Of a stretch of 64,000 nucleotides of DNA, positions 17,239 through 25,135 are shown in pieces. Position 1 is the stretch's first letter. The number at the start of each line of letters is the position of its first letter. A program made the translations under genes and the position numbers. The notes beneath the pieces are model-generated. The model saw only the letters and a list, made by a program, of their open reading frames with translations. It was not told where the DNA came from and did not search any database. The DNA comes from Sphingobacterium kitahiroshimense (lineage in GTDB: Bacteria > Bacteroidota > Bacteroidia > Sphingobacteriales > Sphingobacteriaceae), in NCBI RefSeq assembly GCF_025961315.1, contig NZ_JAOQNK010000001.1, positions 4,650,001-4,714,000 of the forward strand. Reading direction: 5' to 3'.

Positions 17239-19251
17239 TTAATTAGGAATTTCACTTTCTTCTATCCACAAGCCATCCGATTTAATGATGTTGATGAGCT
17301 CGTCTAAAGCATGTGCTGAACTTACATTTTTCTTAACAACTTCTTGTCCGCGATAAAGTGTAATCTTATCAGGCCCGGCTCCTACATAGCCATAATCGGC
17401 ATCAGCCATTTCACCTGGACCGTTAACAATACAGCCCATAATGCCTATTTTTAATCCTTTTAAATGATTTGTTCTATTTCTAATCATCTGCGTGGTCTCT
17501 TGCAGATCGAATAATGTACGTCCACAGCTTGGGCATGATATATATTCTGTCTTAGAAATTCTAGATCTTGTTGCTTGTAGGATTCCAAATGATAAGGATA
17601 CTATTTTGTCCAAAGGTGTTGCTGGCGAATCAATCCAAACTCCGGATCCAAAGCCATCAATTAAAAGTGCTCCTAAATCGGTCGCTGCGTATAACTGAAG
17701 TTTCGAAATTGGTTCTTCCGGATTCATGAAATCACCTATTGGTCCAGAAAATGCCACGGCTTCGTAAGTTCTTTTAATGATAACCGGGTTATCTAAGCCA
17801 ATTTCTTGAAGATTTTTGAAGAATTGTCTTTGTTCTGCCATGCCATGAACTGCTGTTGTCTCTAAAAGAAACACAATAGTTTTATCAAGTGGTAGCGTTT
17901 CAAATAAACTTGTTACTAAATCTTCGTTTTTAATTTTTACTATATTTAAAGAAGCATCCTTCTCATTAGCTTGATTGAATTCTTCCAGCGTAAATAAAGG
18001 GTGTATATTGGCTTTATTTTGAATACTTTTCCACGTGTTGTAATTATACAGTTGTTTTAAATTTGCCGGCATGTTAAAAGATGGCAATTGATCGCCTAGA
18101 TAAACAAAATCAACCGACTGCTCTCCCATGTGATATTTGTCTAACAGCATATCGTAGCGATAGCCTGCTTGCGACAAGAAACCGGCATCTTTTAGATTTT
18201 GTCTGGAGATGTCAACTACCACACGTGGGACCAATGATCCTCCAATAAAAGTATTGACTTCTTTTGAGATATAAGGAGTAGGGCTGTTATTGTCTGTTAA
18301 TTTTAAGATTGGAGGAATCACAGACGTATTGAAATCGTGCTGCCTTTTTGTATATCGATTAACTAAAGCAATAGCAACTGGAGCTTCTTTTTCTGGCTCT
18401 TCAGTCAGCGAAACACGTACTGTATCACCTAAACCATCTTCTAATAAAGTTCCTATTCCAACAGCTGATTTGACGCGTCCATCTTCTCCATCACCAGCTT
18501 CCGTTACACCTAGATGTAATGGATAGTTCATGTTCTCACTAATCATCTTCTCGACCAGCAGTCTATAGGCACGAACCATCACTTGCGGATTGCTTGATTT
18601 CATGGAGATACATAAATTGTAATAATTTAAGTCTTCACAAATTCTGATGAATTCCATAGCCGATTCAACCATTCCTTCTGGAGTATCACCATAGTGACTC
18701 ATGATTCTGTCCGAAAGGGAACCATGATTGGTTCCTATGCGCATAGCAGTGCCATATTCTTTACAAATATTGACTAAGGGTTTGAATTTTTTATAAATAC
18801 GGTCTAATTCAGCTTGATACTCACTGTCTGTATAGCTCAGTTGGTCGAACTTCTTCTTATCGGCATAGTTACCCGGATTTACACGTACTTTTTCAACAAT
18901 TCTTGCTGCAACTTCTGCCGCATTGGGGGTAAAGTGAATGTCTGCTACTAGAGGAACATGATATCCTCGAGCGCGTAATTCTTGCTTAATATTAGCCAGA
19001 TTATTAGCCTCTTTTATCGAAGGAGCTGTTATTCGTACATATTCGCAACCAGCATCGACCATTCTGATGGTTTGTTCCACAGAACCCATGGTATCCATGG
19101 TGTCGATTGTTGTCATACTTTGAATACGTATCGGATTGTCTCCACCCATGGGTACATCTCCAATTTGTACTTCTCTTGTCTTCCACCTTGAATAGGTGGT
19201 TTGCGAGTTGCAATAAATACCAGGTAATGTCAAAAGTTTACTTGTGTCCAT
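17239..19251 (-). CDS. ispG: (E)-4-hydroxy-3-methylbut-2-enyl-diphosphate synthase, long Bacteroidota form
   Basis: About 670 residues. The N-terminal TIM barrel (V-Q-I-G-D-V-P-M-G-G-D-N-P, I-Q-S-M-T-T) and the C-terminal [4Fe-4S] domain (Cys about 573 and 576 in C-P-S-C-G, Cys about 607 in G-C-I-V-N-G-P-G-E) are separated by an insertion of about 250 residues. This is the three-domain layout of plant and Bacteroidota/Chlamydia IspG rather than the 370-residue E. coli form. It converts MEcPP to HMBPP in the MEP isoprenoid pathway. The start is uncertain: ATG 19272 lies just before, and ATG 19251 just after, a TAACTTTG element at 19260-19267. I use 19251. Confidence 0.93.
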   Translation of the reverse strand: MDTSKLLTLPGIYCNSQTTYSRWKTREVQIGDVPMGGDNPIRIQSMTTIDTMDTMGSVEQTIRMVDAGCEYVRITAPSIKEANNLANIKQELRARGYHVPLVADIHFTPNAAEVAARIVEKVRVNPGNYADKKKFDQLSYTDSEYQAELDRIYKKFKPLVNICKEYGTAMRIGTNHGSLSDRIMSHYGDTPEGMVESAMEFIRICEDLNYYNLCISMKSSNPQVMVRAYRLLVEKMISENMNYPLHLGVTEAGDGEDGRVKSAVGIGTLLEDGLGDTVRVSLTEEPEKEAPVAIALVNRYTKRQHDFNTSVIPPILKLTDNNSPTPYISKEVNTFIGGSLVPRVVVDISRQNLKDAGFLSQAGYRYDMLLDKYHMGEQSVDFVYLGDQLPSFNMPANLKQLYNYNTWKSIQNKANIHPLFTLEEFNQANEKDASLNIVKIKNEDLVTSLFETLPLDKTIVFLLETTAVHGMAEQRQFFKNLQEIGLDNPVIIKRTYEAVAFSGPIGDFMNPEEPISKLQLYAATDLGALLIDGFGSGVWIDSPATPLDKIVSLSFGILQATRSRISKTEYISCPSCGRTLFDLQETTQMIRNRTNHLKGLKIGIMGCIVNGPGEMADADYGYVGAGPDKITLYRGQEVVKKNVSSAHALDELINIIKSDGLWIEESEIPN

Positions 19252-19259
19252 ATCTAATG

Positions 19260-19267
19260 CAAAGTTA
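19260..19267 (-). promoter_or_regulatory. Possible TAnnTTTG -7 element in front of ispG
   Basis: TAACTTTG on the minus strand, 8 bases before the ATG at 19251. If real, the leader is almost absent; alternatively the match is coding sequence of a start at 19272. Confidence 0.3.
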
Positions 19268-19297
19268 TGCATTCTACTGCACTTCTCTAGGGTCTTT

Positions 19298-20242
19298 TTA
19301 GTAGCGGCTAACTGTTACTGAGGTTATACCACCATCAATTGAAATTTTGAATTTATTTTTGGAATTTTCAAAATTAGGACTTGTCAGTATTCCTTTGTCT
19401 CCACCTTTTATAAAACTGTCATCAGCATCTACAGTTGACAGTGCCATTTCTGTAATTATCTGGCATGCGACTTCTCTTGGTAATGCTATTTTTATGGAAG
19501 AGGCACCGGCGTCAATATTAATATTAGAAATCATTTGTGGATTTCCGAGTTTAAGATCTAGATTACTCGCGCCAGCATCAACTGTAAGATTTTTAATCTT
19601 AAAATTTGATAAGTCACCTTGCATATCTGCAGCACCTACGTCAAAGTTTAAATCCCAGATGATATTTTTGTTTAGTTTGATAATGGTGGAATTTCCTTTT
19701 GAATCTATTCCTTTTTTTGTTTTTCCACTTAAATTAAGTGTCGCAGCCCCGTCGTTTTTAACATCAGTATTTAAGGACAGAAAATACTTGTCAGATGTAT
19801 TGGCTGCTTCAAAGAGATTTGCTACGGTTGTATCTTTTAATACCAGCTTGGTCGCTCCTAAGTCAATATTGGCAGTCGCATGGCTGGTATTTATATTTTT
19901 TTTGGCAGAGACAGCGTTTGAGGTTCCGATGAAATCTTCTTCATTTTCGGAATCAATATCCAGATCTCTGTTTTCCATGATTCGGGATAAGAAACTTTGG
20001 TTAGGTGTTGTGATGCCTATAAAGGTGAATATTGCTAAAATGACGCATGTGGTTCCGATAGATATCATATATCCAATGTCTTTCTTTGGAACAAGAATAT
20101 TTACGCCCACCAAAATGATTAATAATGGCCAATAGCGAAAAACTTCGAACCAATTAAACTCAATAATATCCATTTTACTTAAGAGTAAGATTACTCCGAT
20201 GAATAAAAATATAATGCCTGTGGTGATTCTTTTTGCGTCCAT
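19298..20242 (-). CDS. LiaF-like / DUF5668 transmembrane protein
   Basis: About 314 residues. Four hydrophobic segments lie in the first 100 residues: the DUF5668 pair (T-T-G-I-I-F-L-F-I-G, W-P-L-L-I-I-L-V-G-V-N-I-L) and a further pair after K-K-D-I-G-Y. A linker of about 45 residues is followed by a beta-helical LiaF/VraT-type C-terminal domain of stacked short strands (D-L-S-N-F-K-I-K-N-L-T-V-D-A-G-A-S-N-L-D-L). In Firmicutes LiaF restrains an envelope-stress kinase, but no kinase is adjacent here, so the role is open. The ATG at 20242 is chosen because 20284 falls inside a TACATTTG element. It lies upstream of ispG on the same strand with a 46-base gap. Confidence 0.7.
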   Translation of the reverse strand: MDAKRITTGIIFLFIGVILLLSKMDIIEFNWFEVFRYWPLLIILVGVNILVPKKDIGYMISIGTTCVILAIFTFIGITTPNQSFLSRIMENRDLDIDSENEEDFIGTSNAVSAKKNINTSHATANIDLGATKLVLKDTTVANLFEAANTSDKYFLSLNTDVKNDGAATLNLSGKTKKGIDSKGNSTIIKLNKNIIWDLNFDVGAADMQGDLSNFKIKNLTVDAGASNLDLKLGNPQMISNINIDAGASSIKIALPREVACQIITEMALSTVDADDSFIKGGDKGILTSPNFENSKNKFKISIDGGITSVTVSRY

Positions 20243-20281
20243 AATAAAATTATTTGTTCGTTTGTTTTTAAAACTACAATA

Positions 20282-20289
20282 CAAATGTA
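20282..20289 (-). promoter_or_regulatory. TAnnTTTG -7 element for the LiaF-like gene
   Basis: TACATTTG on the minus strand, 39 bases before the ATG at 20242; it excludes the in-frame ATG at 20284 as the start. Confidence 0.55.
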
Positions 20290-20531
20290 ATCTAAAATAA
20301 ATTTTTGATTTTATGAATTAGGTTATTCATGTACTAATCTCGGTAAAATATATGATTTCATCGGTAATTGAGTGATTGTATTTCTTGGGGACGATCTATT
20401 TTTAGTTGTTTTGAGTTTATGGTATTCTTATGAATCTTGTATCGCTATCGTAATGTTATGGCAAACCAATTTGTAATATATGGTGTTATAATAGTATATT
20501 AGACGTTAAAGAAGAAAAATACTATTTATAT

Positions 20532-21266
20532 ATGATATTTCACCATATTGGTTCTTATTTGTTATTGCTGCGGTCGGTTTTTAAGAAACCAGAAAAAGGA
20601 AAGATTTATTGGAAGGAAACGATGCATGCCATGAACGAAATTGGTATAGGGTCTTTAGGTCTCATTCTTATAATTTCTACGTTTATCGGGGCAGTTATGA
20701 CGATGCAAATTGCCTTTCAGTTGGTTTCTGATTTGATTCCAAATTCAATAATTGGTTCCATTAACCGAGATTCCAATATTTTGGAACTGGGACCTACGAT
20801 TTCTGCTTTGGTGCTTATGGGAAGTGTTGGGTCTTCTATTTCATCACAAATCGGCTCCATGCGTGTGACTGAGCAAATCGATGCCTTAGAGATTATGGGT
20901 ATTAATGCACCAGGTTACCTTATATTACCTAAAATATTGGCTGGAATTACCATGGTTCCTGTATTGGTTATCTTAGCAATTTTTTGTGCTATTTTGGGAG
21001 GACTTATGGGAGGAGCTCTTTCTGGAGCAGTAACACCATCAGATTATATTATGGGAATTCAAGAAGGTTTTAATGGGTTTACTGTTACTGTTGCAATTGT
21101 GAAAGCATTTGTTTTTGGGTTTATCATCACTTCCATATCTGCATACAAAGGTTTTACGGTTCGAGGTGGGGCTTTAGAAGTCGGTCAAGCGAGTACTAAA
21201 GCAGTTGTTATTGGCTGTATTACAATATTGGCAGCTGATTATTTAATAACGGCACTCATGCTTTAA
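20532..21266 (+). CDS. mlaE: MlaE-family ABC transporter permease
   Basis: A 244-residue membrane protein of the MlaE/TGD1 family with about five hydrophobic segments. Family motifs include S-T-F-I-G-A-V-M-T-M-Q-I-A-F-Q, E-L-G-P-T-I-S-A-L-V-L-M-G and the coupling segment M-R-V-T-E-Q-I-D-A-L-E-I-M-G. It forms the inner-membrane channel of an MCE-type lipid transporter that keeps the outer membrane asymmetric. The ATPase gene follows after 17 bases. A substrate-binding MlaD/MCE protein gene, which usually accompanies it, is not next in this window; the next gene is a methyltransferase. The preceding 289 bases have no gene and no clear promoter. Confidence 0.88.
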   Translation: MIFHHIGSYLLLLRSVFKKPEKGKIYWKETMHAMNEIGIGSLGLILIISTFIGAVMTMQIAFQLVSDLIPNSIIGSINRDSNILELGPTISALVLMGSVGSSISSQIGSMRVTEQIDALEIMGINAPGYLILPKILAGITMVPVLVILAIFCAILGGLMGGALSGAVTPSDYIMGIQEGFNGFTVTVAIVKAFVFGFIITSISAYKGFTVRGGALEVGQASTKAVVIGCITILAADYLITALML

Positions 21267-21283
21267 TTTCTTTTAAAATAATT

Positions 21284-22036
21284 ATGATAAAAATAGAGCA
21301 GATTTATAAATCCTTCGGAAGTAACGAGGTATTGAAAGGTATTGATGCCACTTTTGCACCAGGTAAAGTAAGTTTAATTATTGGAGGATCGGGCTCTGGA
21401 AAAAGTACCTTGCTAAAATGTATGGTGGGGCTACATGAGCCGGACAAAGGTCGTGTTCTCTTTGATGGTAAGGATTTTTCAAAACTTAGTTTTGAAGACC
21501 GTATCCCAATTCGAAAGGAAATAGGCATGTTATTTCAGAATTCCGCATTATTCGATTCCATGACTGTGGAGCAAAATATTATTTTTTCATTGGATATGTT
21601 TACGGAGATGTCTAAATCTGAAAAATTGGACCGTGCTAATTTTTGTTTGGAACGGGTTAATTTAAAAGGAAGGAATAAACTTTATCCTTCAGAGTTATCC
21701 GGTGGGATGAAAAAACGAGTTGGAATTGCTCGTGCAATAGCCATGAGTCCAAAGTATCTTTTCTGTGATGAACCAAATTCGGGTTTGGATCCAGAAACTT
21801 CGATTTTGATTGATGAGCTAATCCTAGAGCTAACAGAAGAGTATAATGCGACAACAATTGTGGTTACGCATGATATGAACTCGGTAATGGGTATTGGAGA
21901 ATATATTCTATATCTCTACAAAGGGCAAAAGTTTTGGGAAGGTTCAAATCAAGATATGATGCGGTCTGATGTAGAAGAATTAAATAATTTTGTATTTGCA
22001 AGCCCACTGATGAAGCGAGCAAAAGAAACCATGTAA
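21284..22036 (+). CDS. mlaF: MlaF-family ABC transporter ATP-binding protein
   Basis: A 250-residue ABC ATPase with all motifs: Walker A G-G-S-G-S-G-K-S-T at about 35-43, Q-loop L-F-Q-N-S-A-L-F-D, signature L-S-G-G-M-K-K-R-V-G-I-A-R, Walker B Y-L-F-C-D-E-P-N-S-G-L-D-P and switch His in V-V-T-H-D-M-N. The N-S-G-L-D-P version and the S-G-G-M-K-K-R signature are typical of MlaF. It powers the MlaE channel, moving phospholipids between inner and outer membranes. It directly follows mlaE (17-base gap). The next gene has its own promoter. Confidence 0.9.
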   Translation: MIKIEQIYKSFGSNEVLKGIDATFAPGKVSLIIGGSGSGKSTLLKCMVGLHEPDKGRVLFDGKDFSKLSFEDRIPIRKEIGMLFQNSALFDSMTVEQNIIFSLDMFTEMSKSEKLDRANFCLERVNLKGRNKLYPSELSGGMKKRVGIARAIAMSPKYLFCDEPNSGLDPETSILIDELILELTEEYNATTIVVTHDMNSVMGIGEYILYLYKGQKFWEGSNQDMMRSDVEELNNFVFASPLMKRAKETM

Positions 22037-22072
22037 TCTATTCATCATTGCGTATTTGTTTTTAGATTTACG

Positions 22073-22080
22073 TATCTTTG
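22073..22080 (+). promoter_or_regulatory. TAnnTTTG -7 element for the methyltransferase gene
   Basis: TATCTTTG, only 10 bases before the TTG at 22091 and 16 before the TTG at 22097, so the transcript would have almost no leader. Confidence 0.5.
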
Positions 22081-22090
22081 CGCCAAATTA

Positions 22091-22996
22091 TTGATTTTGA
22101 CTACTACAGATATACAATTATTAACACCACAACATTGGAAAGATTACGAGTTAATCGATTGTGGTGATTTCGAGAAATTAGAACGCTTTGGCAATTTAGT
22201 TTTGATTCGTCCAGAACCGCAGGCTGTATGGCCAAAAACGCTATCTGCAGCGGAATGGAATAAACGCCATGATATTAAATTTAAAGGTCGCTCTGCTACT
22301 TCGGGAGAATGGTTGAAAAAAAATCCTAAAGCGCAGGATCGTTGGCATATTCAATATAAAAATGATGATGTTGCGATTAAATTCCGTCTGGGATTAACTT
22401 CATTTAAGCATGTTGGTATTTTTCCTGAGCAAGCGGTTAACTGGGATTATATTTCACAGTCAGTGCGTGCTTTTGAAACTGAAAATCCTAAGGTCTTAAA
22501 TTTATTTGCTTATACAGGTGGTGCATCATTGATTGCGCGTGCCGCTGGAGCAGATACAACTCACGTGGACTCTATTAAACAAGTAGTTAGCTGGGCTAAT
22601 GAAAACCAAGAGTTGTCGGAAATTGATAATATTCGTTGGGTAGTAGAAGATGCATTGAAGTTTGTAAAGCGTGAGGTAAAAAGAGGAAATAAATATAATG
22701 GTATTATTTTAGATCCTCCGGCTTATGGTCATGGTCCTAAAGGGGAGAAGTGGAAACTGGAAGATCATATCATGGAAATGATGCATGATGTGGTGCAATT
22801 ATTAGATCCTAAAGAACATTTCTTGATTTTAAATACTTATTCGTTAGGTTTCTCTTCTGTTATTGTGGAGAACTTAATTCGTACTGCGTTTCCAAAAGTA
22901 GAAAATCTAGAAGTCGGAGAGTTATATTTGCAAGCTACTGCGGGACCAAAATTACCTTTGGGTGTTTTTGGTAAGTTCAGAAAAGTTGCTAAATAG
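22091..22996 (+). CDS. Class I SAM-dependent methyltransferase (RlmI/RlmK-like, COG1092)
   Basis: About 301 residues. The core has V-L-N-L-F-A-Y-T-G-G-A-S (SAM motif I), H-V-D-S (motif II), V-E-D-A-L-K-F-V (motif III) and the catalytic-region D-P-P-A-Y-G-H-G (motif IV), as in 5-methylcytosine/2-methylguanine rRNA methyltransferases of the RlmI/RlmK type. The N-terminal PUA-like domain of RlmI is absent, replaced by about 90 residues. The target RNA is unknown. No ATG lies near the N-terminus: the first usable starts are TTG at 22091 and TTG at 22097, both immediately after a TATCTTTG element. It ends at a bidirectional terminator. Confidence 0.8.
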   Translation: MILTTTDIQLLTPQHWKDYELIDCGDFEKLERFGNLVLIRPEPQAVWPKTLSAAEWNKRHDIKFKGRSATSGEWLKKNPKAQDRWHIQYKNDDVAIKFRLGLTSFKHVGIFPEQAVNWDYISQSVRAFETENPKVLNLFAYTGGASLIARAAGADTTHVDSIKQVVSWANENQELSEIDNIRWVVEDALKFVKREVKRGNKYNGIILDPPAYGHGPKGEKWKLEDHIMEMMHDVVQLLDPKEHFLILNTYSLGFSSVIVENLIRTAFPKVENLEVGELYLQATAGPKLPLGVFGKFRKVAK

Positions 22997-23020
22997 ATAC
23001 GATAACAAAATATAAATTAA

Positions 23021-23050
23021 TAAAAGGATAGCCGATTGGCTATCCTTTTA
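23021..23050. terminator. Bidirectional intrinsic terminator
   Basis: Stem AAAAGGATAGCC (23022-23033) with GGCTATCCTTTT (23038-23049) and loop GATT, between the convergent methyltransferase gene and the large unassigned gene. Confidence 0.85.
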
Positions 23051-23099
23051 CTATTAATAAGTTTCTCTTTAATTCAGTATATTGTATTGTTGGAACTTA

Positions 23100-24881
23100 T
23101 TAAAATTTTATTTCTGCGAGTTCTCTTTCTGCACTTTTGAGTTGCTCCGGTATACATTCTACAATTTGATCTGAAAACCCCTTTAGCTCATTTTTTAATC
23201 TGCTGTAATAAGCTATTCCTTCTATAAGTTGATTTTTGAACTTTTCAACATATTTTATTTTTTTGTCATTGACCGTGTCGGCATTCATTTCTACATATTT
23301 TTTGATGTGTGCTACATATAAGTATAGTTCACTAATAAATAAAAATGGCCTTTTATCATTTTTGATCAAATCGTCTTTGCCATAAATATGATTAATCATC
23401 TGATCAAGGGAGAACTTATTTTTAAACCAAACAGTATTTGGACCTGGACAAATGGATACAGCATCTTGTTCTTTATGTTTCAGGATGTTATATTTTAAAT
23501 ATGCCGGGGCAGCTAGTCCATCACATAAACATGTCTTTTCTGTAATAAGATCATATTCCATATTATAGGTTTTTTGATCTAATGATTTTCCCTGTAATTC
23601 TTTTATTTTTTTATCTTGATATGCACGTGAAGCTGTACATAGCGGTTCATTACTGAAATCTAAGTTTGATACGAGATATTTCTTTTTACATGGACTTCCG
23701 GGTCTTCCTTCTTTTATTCTTTTTAAGCGAAGGCGTTCTGCAGAGCTTTTTCTGAAATTATTAAAAGGTACTCCGAGAGGAGAAGCTCCACTGATATAAA
23801 AGTCTTCTTCTTCCGATGTGGTCAGTGCTAATAATGTTTCATCATCGACTGTGGTTGCTTCAGGGACCAATAAAAATGGTGATCCCCATCCTACAGCATC
23901 AAATTCATAATGTTTCAGTAGGAATTGATGTTCACTTGATGTGCCCACACCTCCTTGAACAGTGTATTTAATCGGCGGAGCAGCTTGGAAGTTGCAACCT
24001 TTTTGTAACCAATAATTCTGATAAATGCTGAATAGTTCTTCCTGTAATTCGTGTTTTTTATTTTTAAATTCGGATAGGATAGGACCTAATAAAAATCCTT
24101 CTGTTGCAAAGGCATGTCCGCCACAATTTAGCCCAGACTCTACACGAAATTCTGAAACCCAGATTCCTTTTTTCGCTAAAAACTTTGCTTGAATCAATGC
24201 CGATCTGTAGTCGCTAACTTTTAGTGTTATTTTTTTCTGAAAAGTTCCATCTTCTTGCTGGCAGAAAGCAGGCAACTCTGCTAAATAGGCGTATAGTCTT
24301 GGATTCATACCTGCTGATAAGATGACAGACGACTGCAGGTCTGATTGTGCAAAACCTCGTAAGGCAGCTAGCGCGTCTGAGTAAGTATCATCTAATGCAA
24401 TTCCATCTTTATCATAATTAATTTTGTCGACTTTAGACATGATATTGACATCGATATCTCCAGCTTTGATAAAGGATCTAAGGATTTGCTTTTTTTTAGC
24501 CTTTTCTAAGATATCTGTTTCTGAAAGCATCGCATAATAGATATTTTTTGCGGGGTGGGATTCGGGGATGAGCTGGAAGTAGCGATCGATCTCTGATCCT
24601 TTTTCAAAAAACTCTATACGCATATGCTCAATTTGTTCTTGAACAATGTTGGAAACCAGATTTAAATAACTGGAAATACGATGAGCTCTGTAGTCAGGTT
24701 CTTTTTTTGTTATCGGATGGTATTCTTTTTTGTTTAGGGTACAATAGTATGCTCGAATACGCTCAATTAATTCATCATCTACAATGGATATCACAGATGA
24801 AATACCAAATCGAGCGACTTTTAAAGGGGAATCTATTGAAAATGCTAGACCCAAAACGGGAATATGGAATGAATGCGTCAT
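23100..24881 (-). CDS. Large conserved-looking protein with nitronate-monooxygenase-like motif and cysteine cluster
   Basis: A 593-residue soluble protein whose function I cannot assign. The N-terminus I-P-V-L-G-L-A-F-S-I-D-S-P-L-K-V-A and the segment G-G-V-G-T-S-S-E (310-317) resemble the TIM-barrel 2-nitropropane dioxygenase/nitronate monooxygenase/PfaD family, where a similar G-G-x-G-T loop binds FMN phosphate; V-E-S-G-L-N-C-G-G-H-A-F just before fits too. The last 200 residues hold five cysteines (G-S-P-C-K-K-K, E-P-L-C-T, K-T-C-L-C-D-G, I-C-P-G-P) that could ligate an Fe-S cluster or zinc. No signal peptide or membrane segment is seen. It is a single gene. An FMN-dependent redox enzyme is the best guess, with low certainty. 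Confidence 0.5.
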   Translation of the reverse strand: MTHSFHIPVLGLAFSIDSPLKVARFGISSVISIVDDELIERIRAYYCTLNKKEYHPITKKEPDYRAHRISSYLNLVSNIVQEQIEHMRIEFFEKGSEIDRYFQLIPESHPAKNIYYAMLSETDILEKAKKKQILRSFIKAGDIDVNIMSKVDKINYDKDGIALDDTYSDALAALRGFAQSDLQSSVILSAGMNPRLYAYLAELPAFCQQEDGTFQKKITLKVSDYRSALIQAKFLAKKGIWVSEFRVESGLNCGGHAFATEGFLLGPILSEFKNKKHELQEELFSIYQNYWLQKGCNFQAAPPIKYTVQGGVGTSSEHQFLLKHYEFDAVGWGSPFLLVPEATTVDDETLLALTTSEEEDFYISGASPLGVPFNNFRKSSAERLRLKRIKEGRPGSPCKKKYLVSNLDFSNEPLCTASRAYQDKKIKELQGKSLDQKTYNMEYDLITEKTCLCDGLAAPAYLKYNILKHKEQDAVSICPGPNTVWFKNKFSLDQMINHIYGKDDLIKNDKRPFLFISELYLYVAHIKKYVEMNADTVNDKKIKYVEKFKNQLIEGIAYYSRLKNELKGFSDQIVECIPEQLKSAERELAEIKF

Positions 24882-25100
24882 ATCAGTTTTATTTCAATAC
24901 GAAATACCGAATAAAAAGGATATGAAAAAGTAATGTCTGTGTGTTTAAAAAATGATATGCGTCACTTTTATTATATACCTAAAGAATCTTCTGCCCGATC
25001 TCATGTAATAGTTATGATTCTTTTACACCTTTAGTTGTAGTACAGTTTTACAGCAGGTGAACGAATGGGATTTCTAAAATGGCTGTATGGATAATATGAA

Positions 25101-25135
25101 AGAAAAACAAGCGGTCTTAACCCGCTTGTTTTTCT
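25101..25135 (-). terminator. Terminator overlapping the end of parE
   Basis: Stem AGAAAAACAAGCGG (25101-25114) with CCGCTTGTTTTTCT (25122-25135) and a 7-base loop containing the stop codon. The last coding triplets of parE form one arm. On the minus strand the right end reads into a T-rich exit. Confidence 0.75.

Noticed and set aside
22037..22090. ATG start for the methyltransferase gene upstream of 22091
   Set aside because: No in-frame ATG lies between the stop codons upstream and the conserved sequence; the promoter element also lies there.
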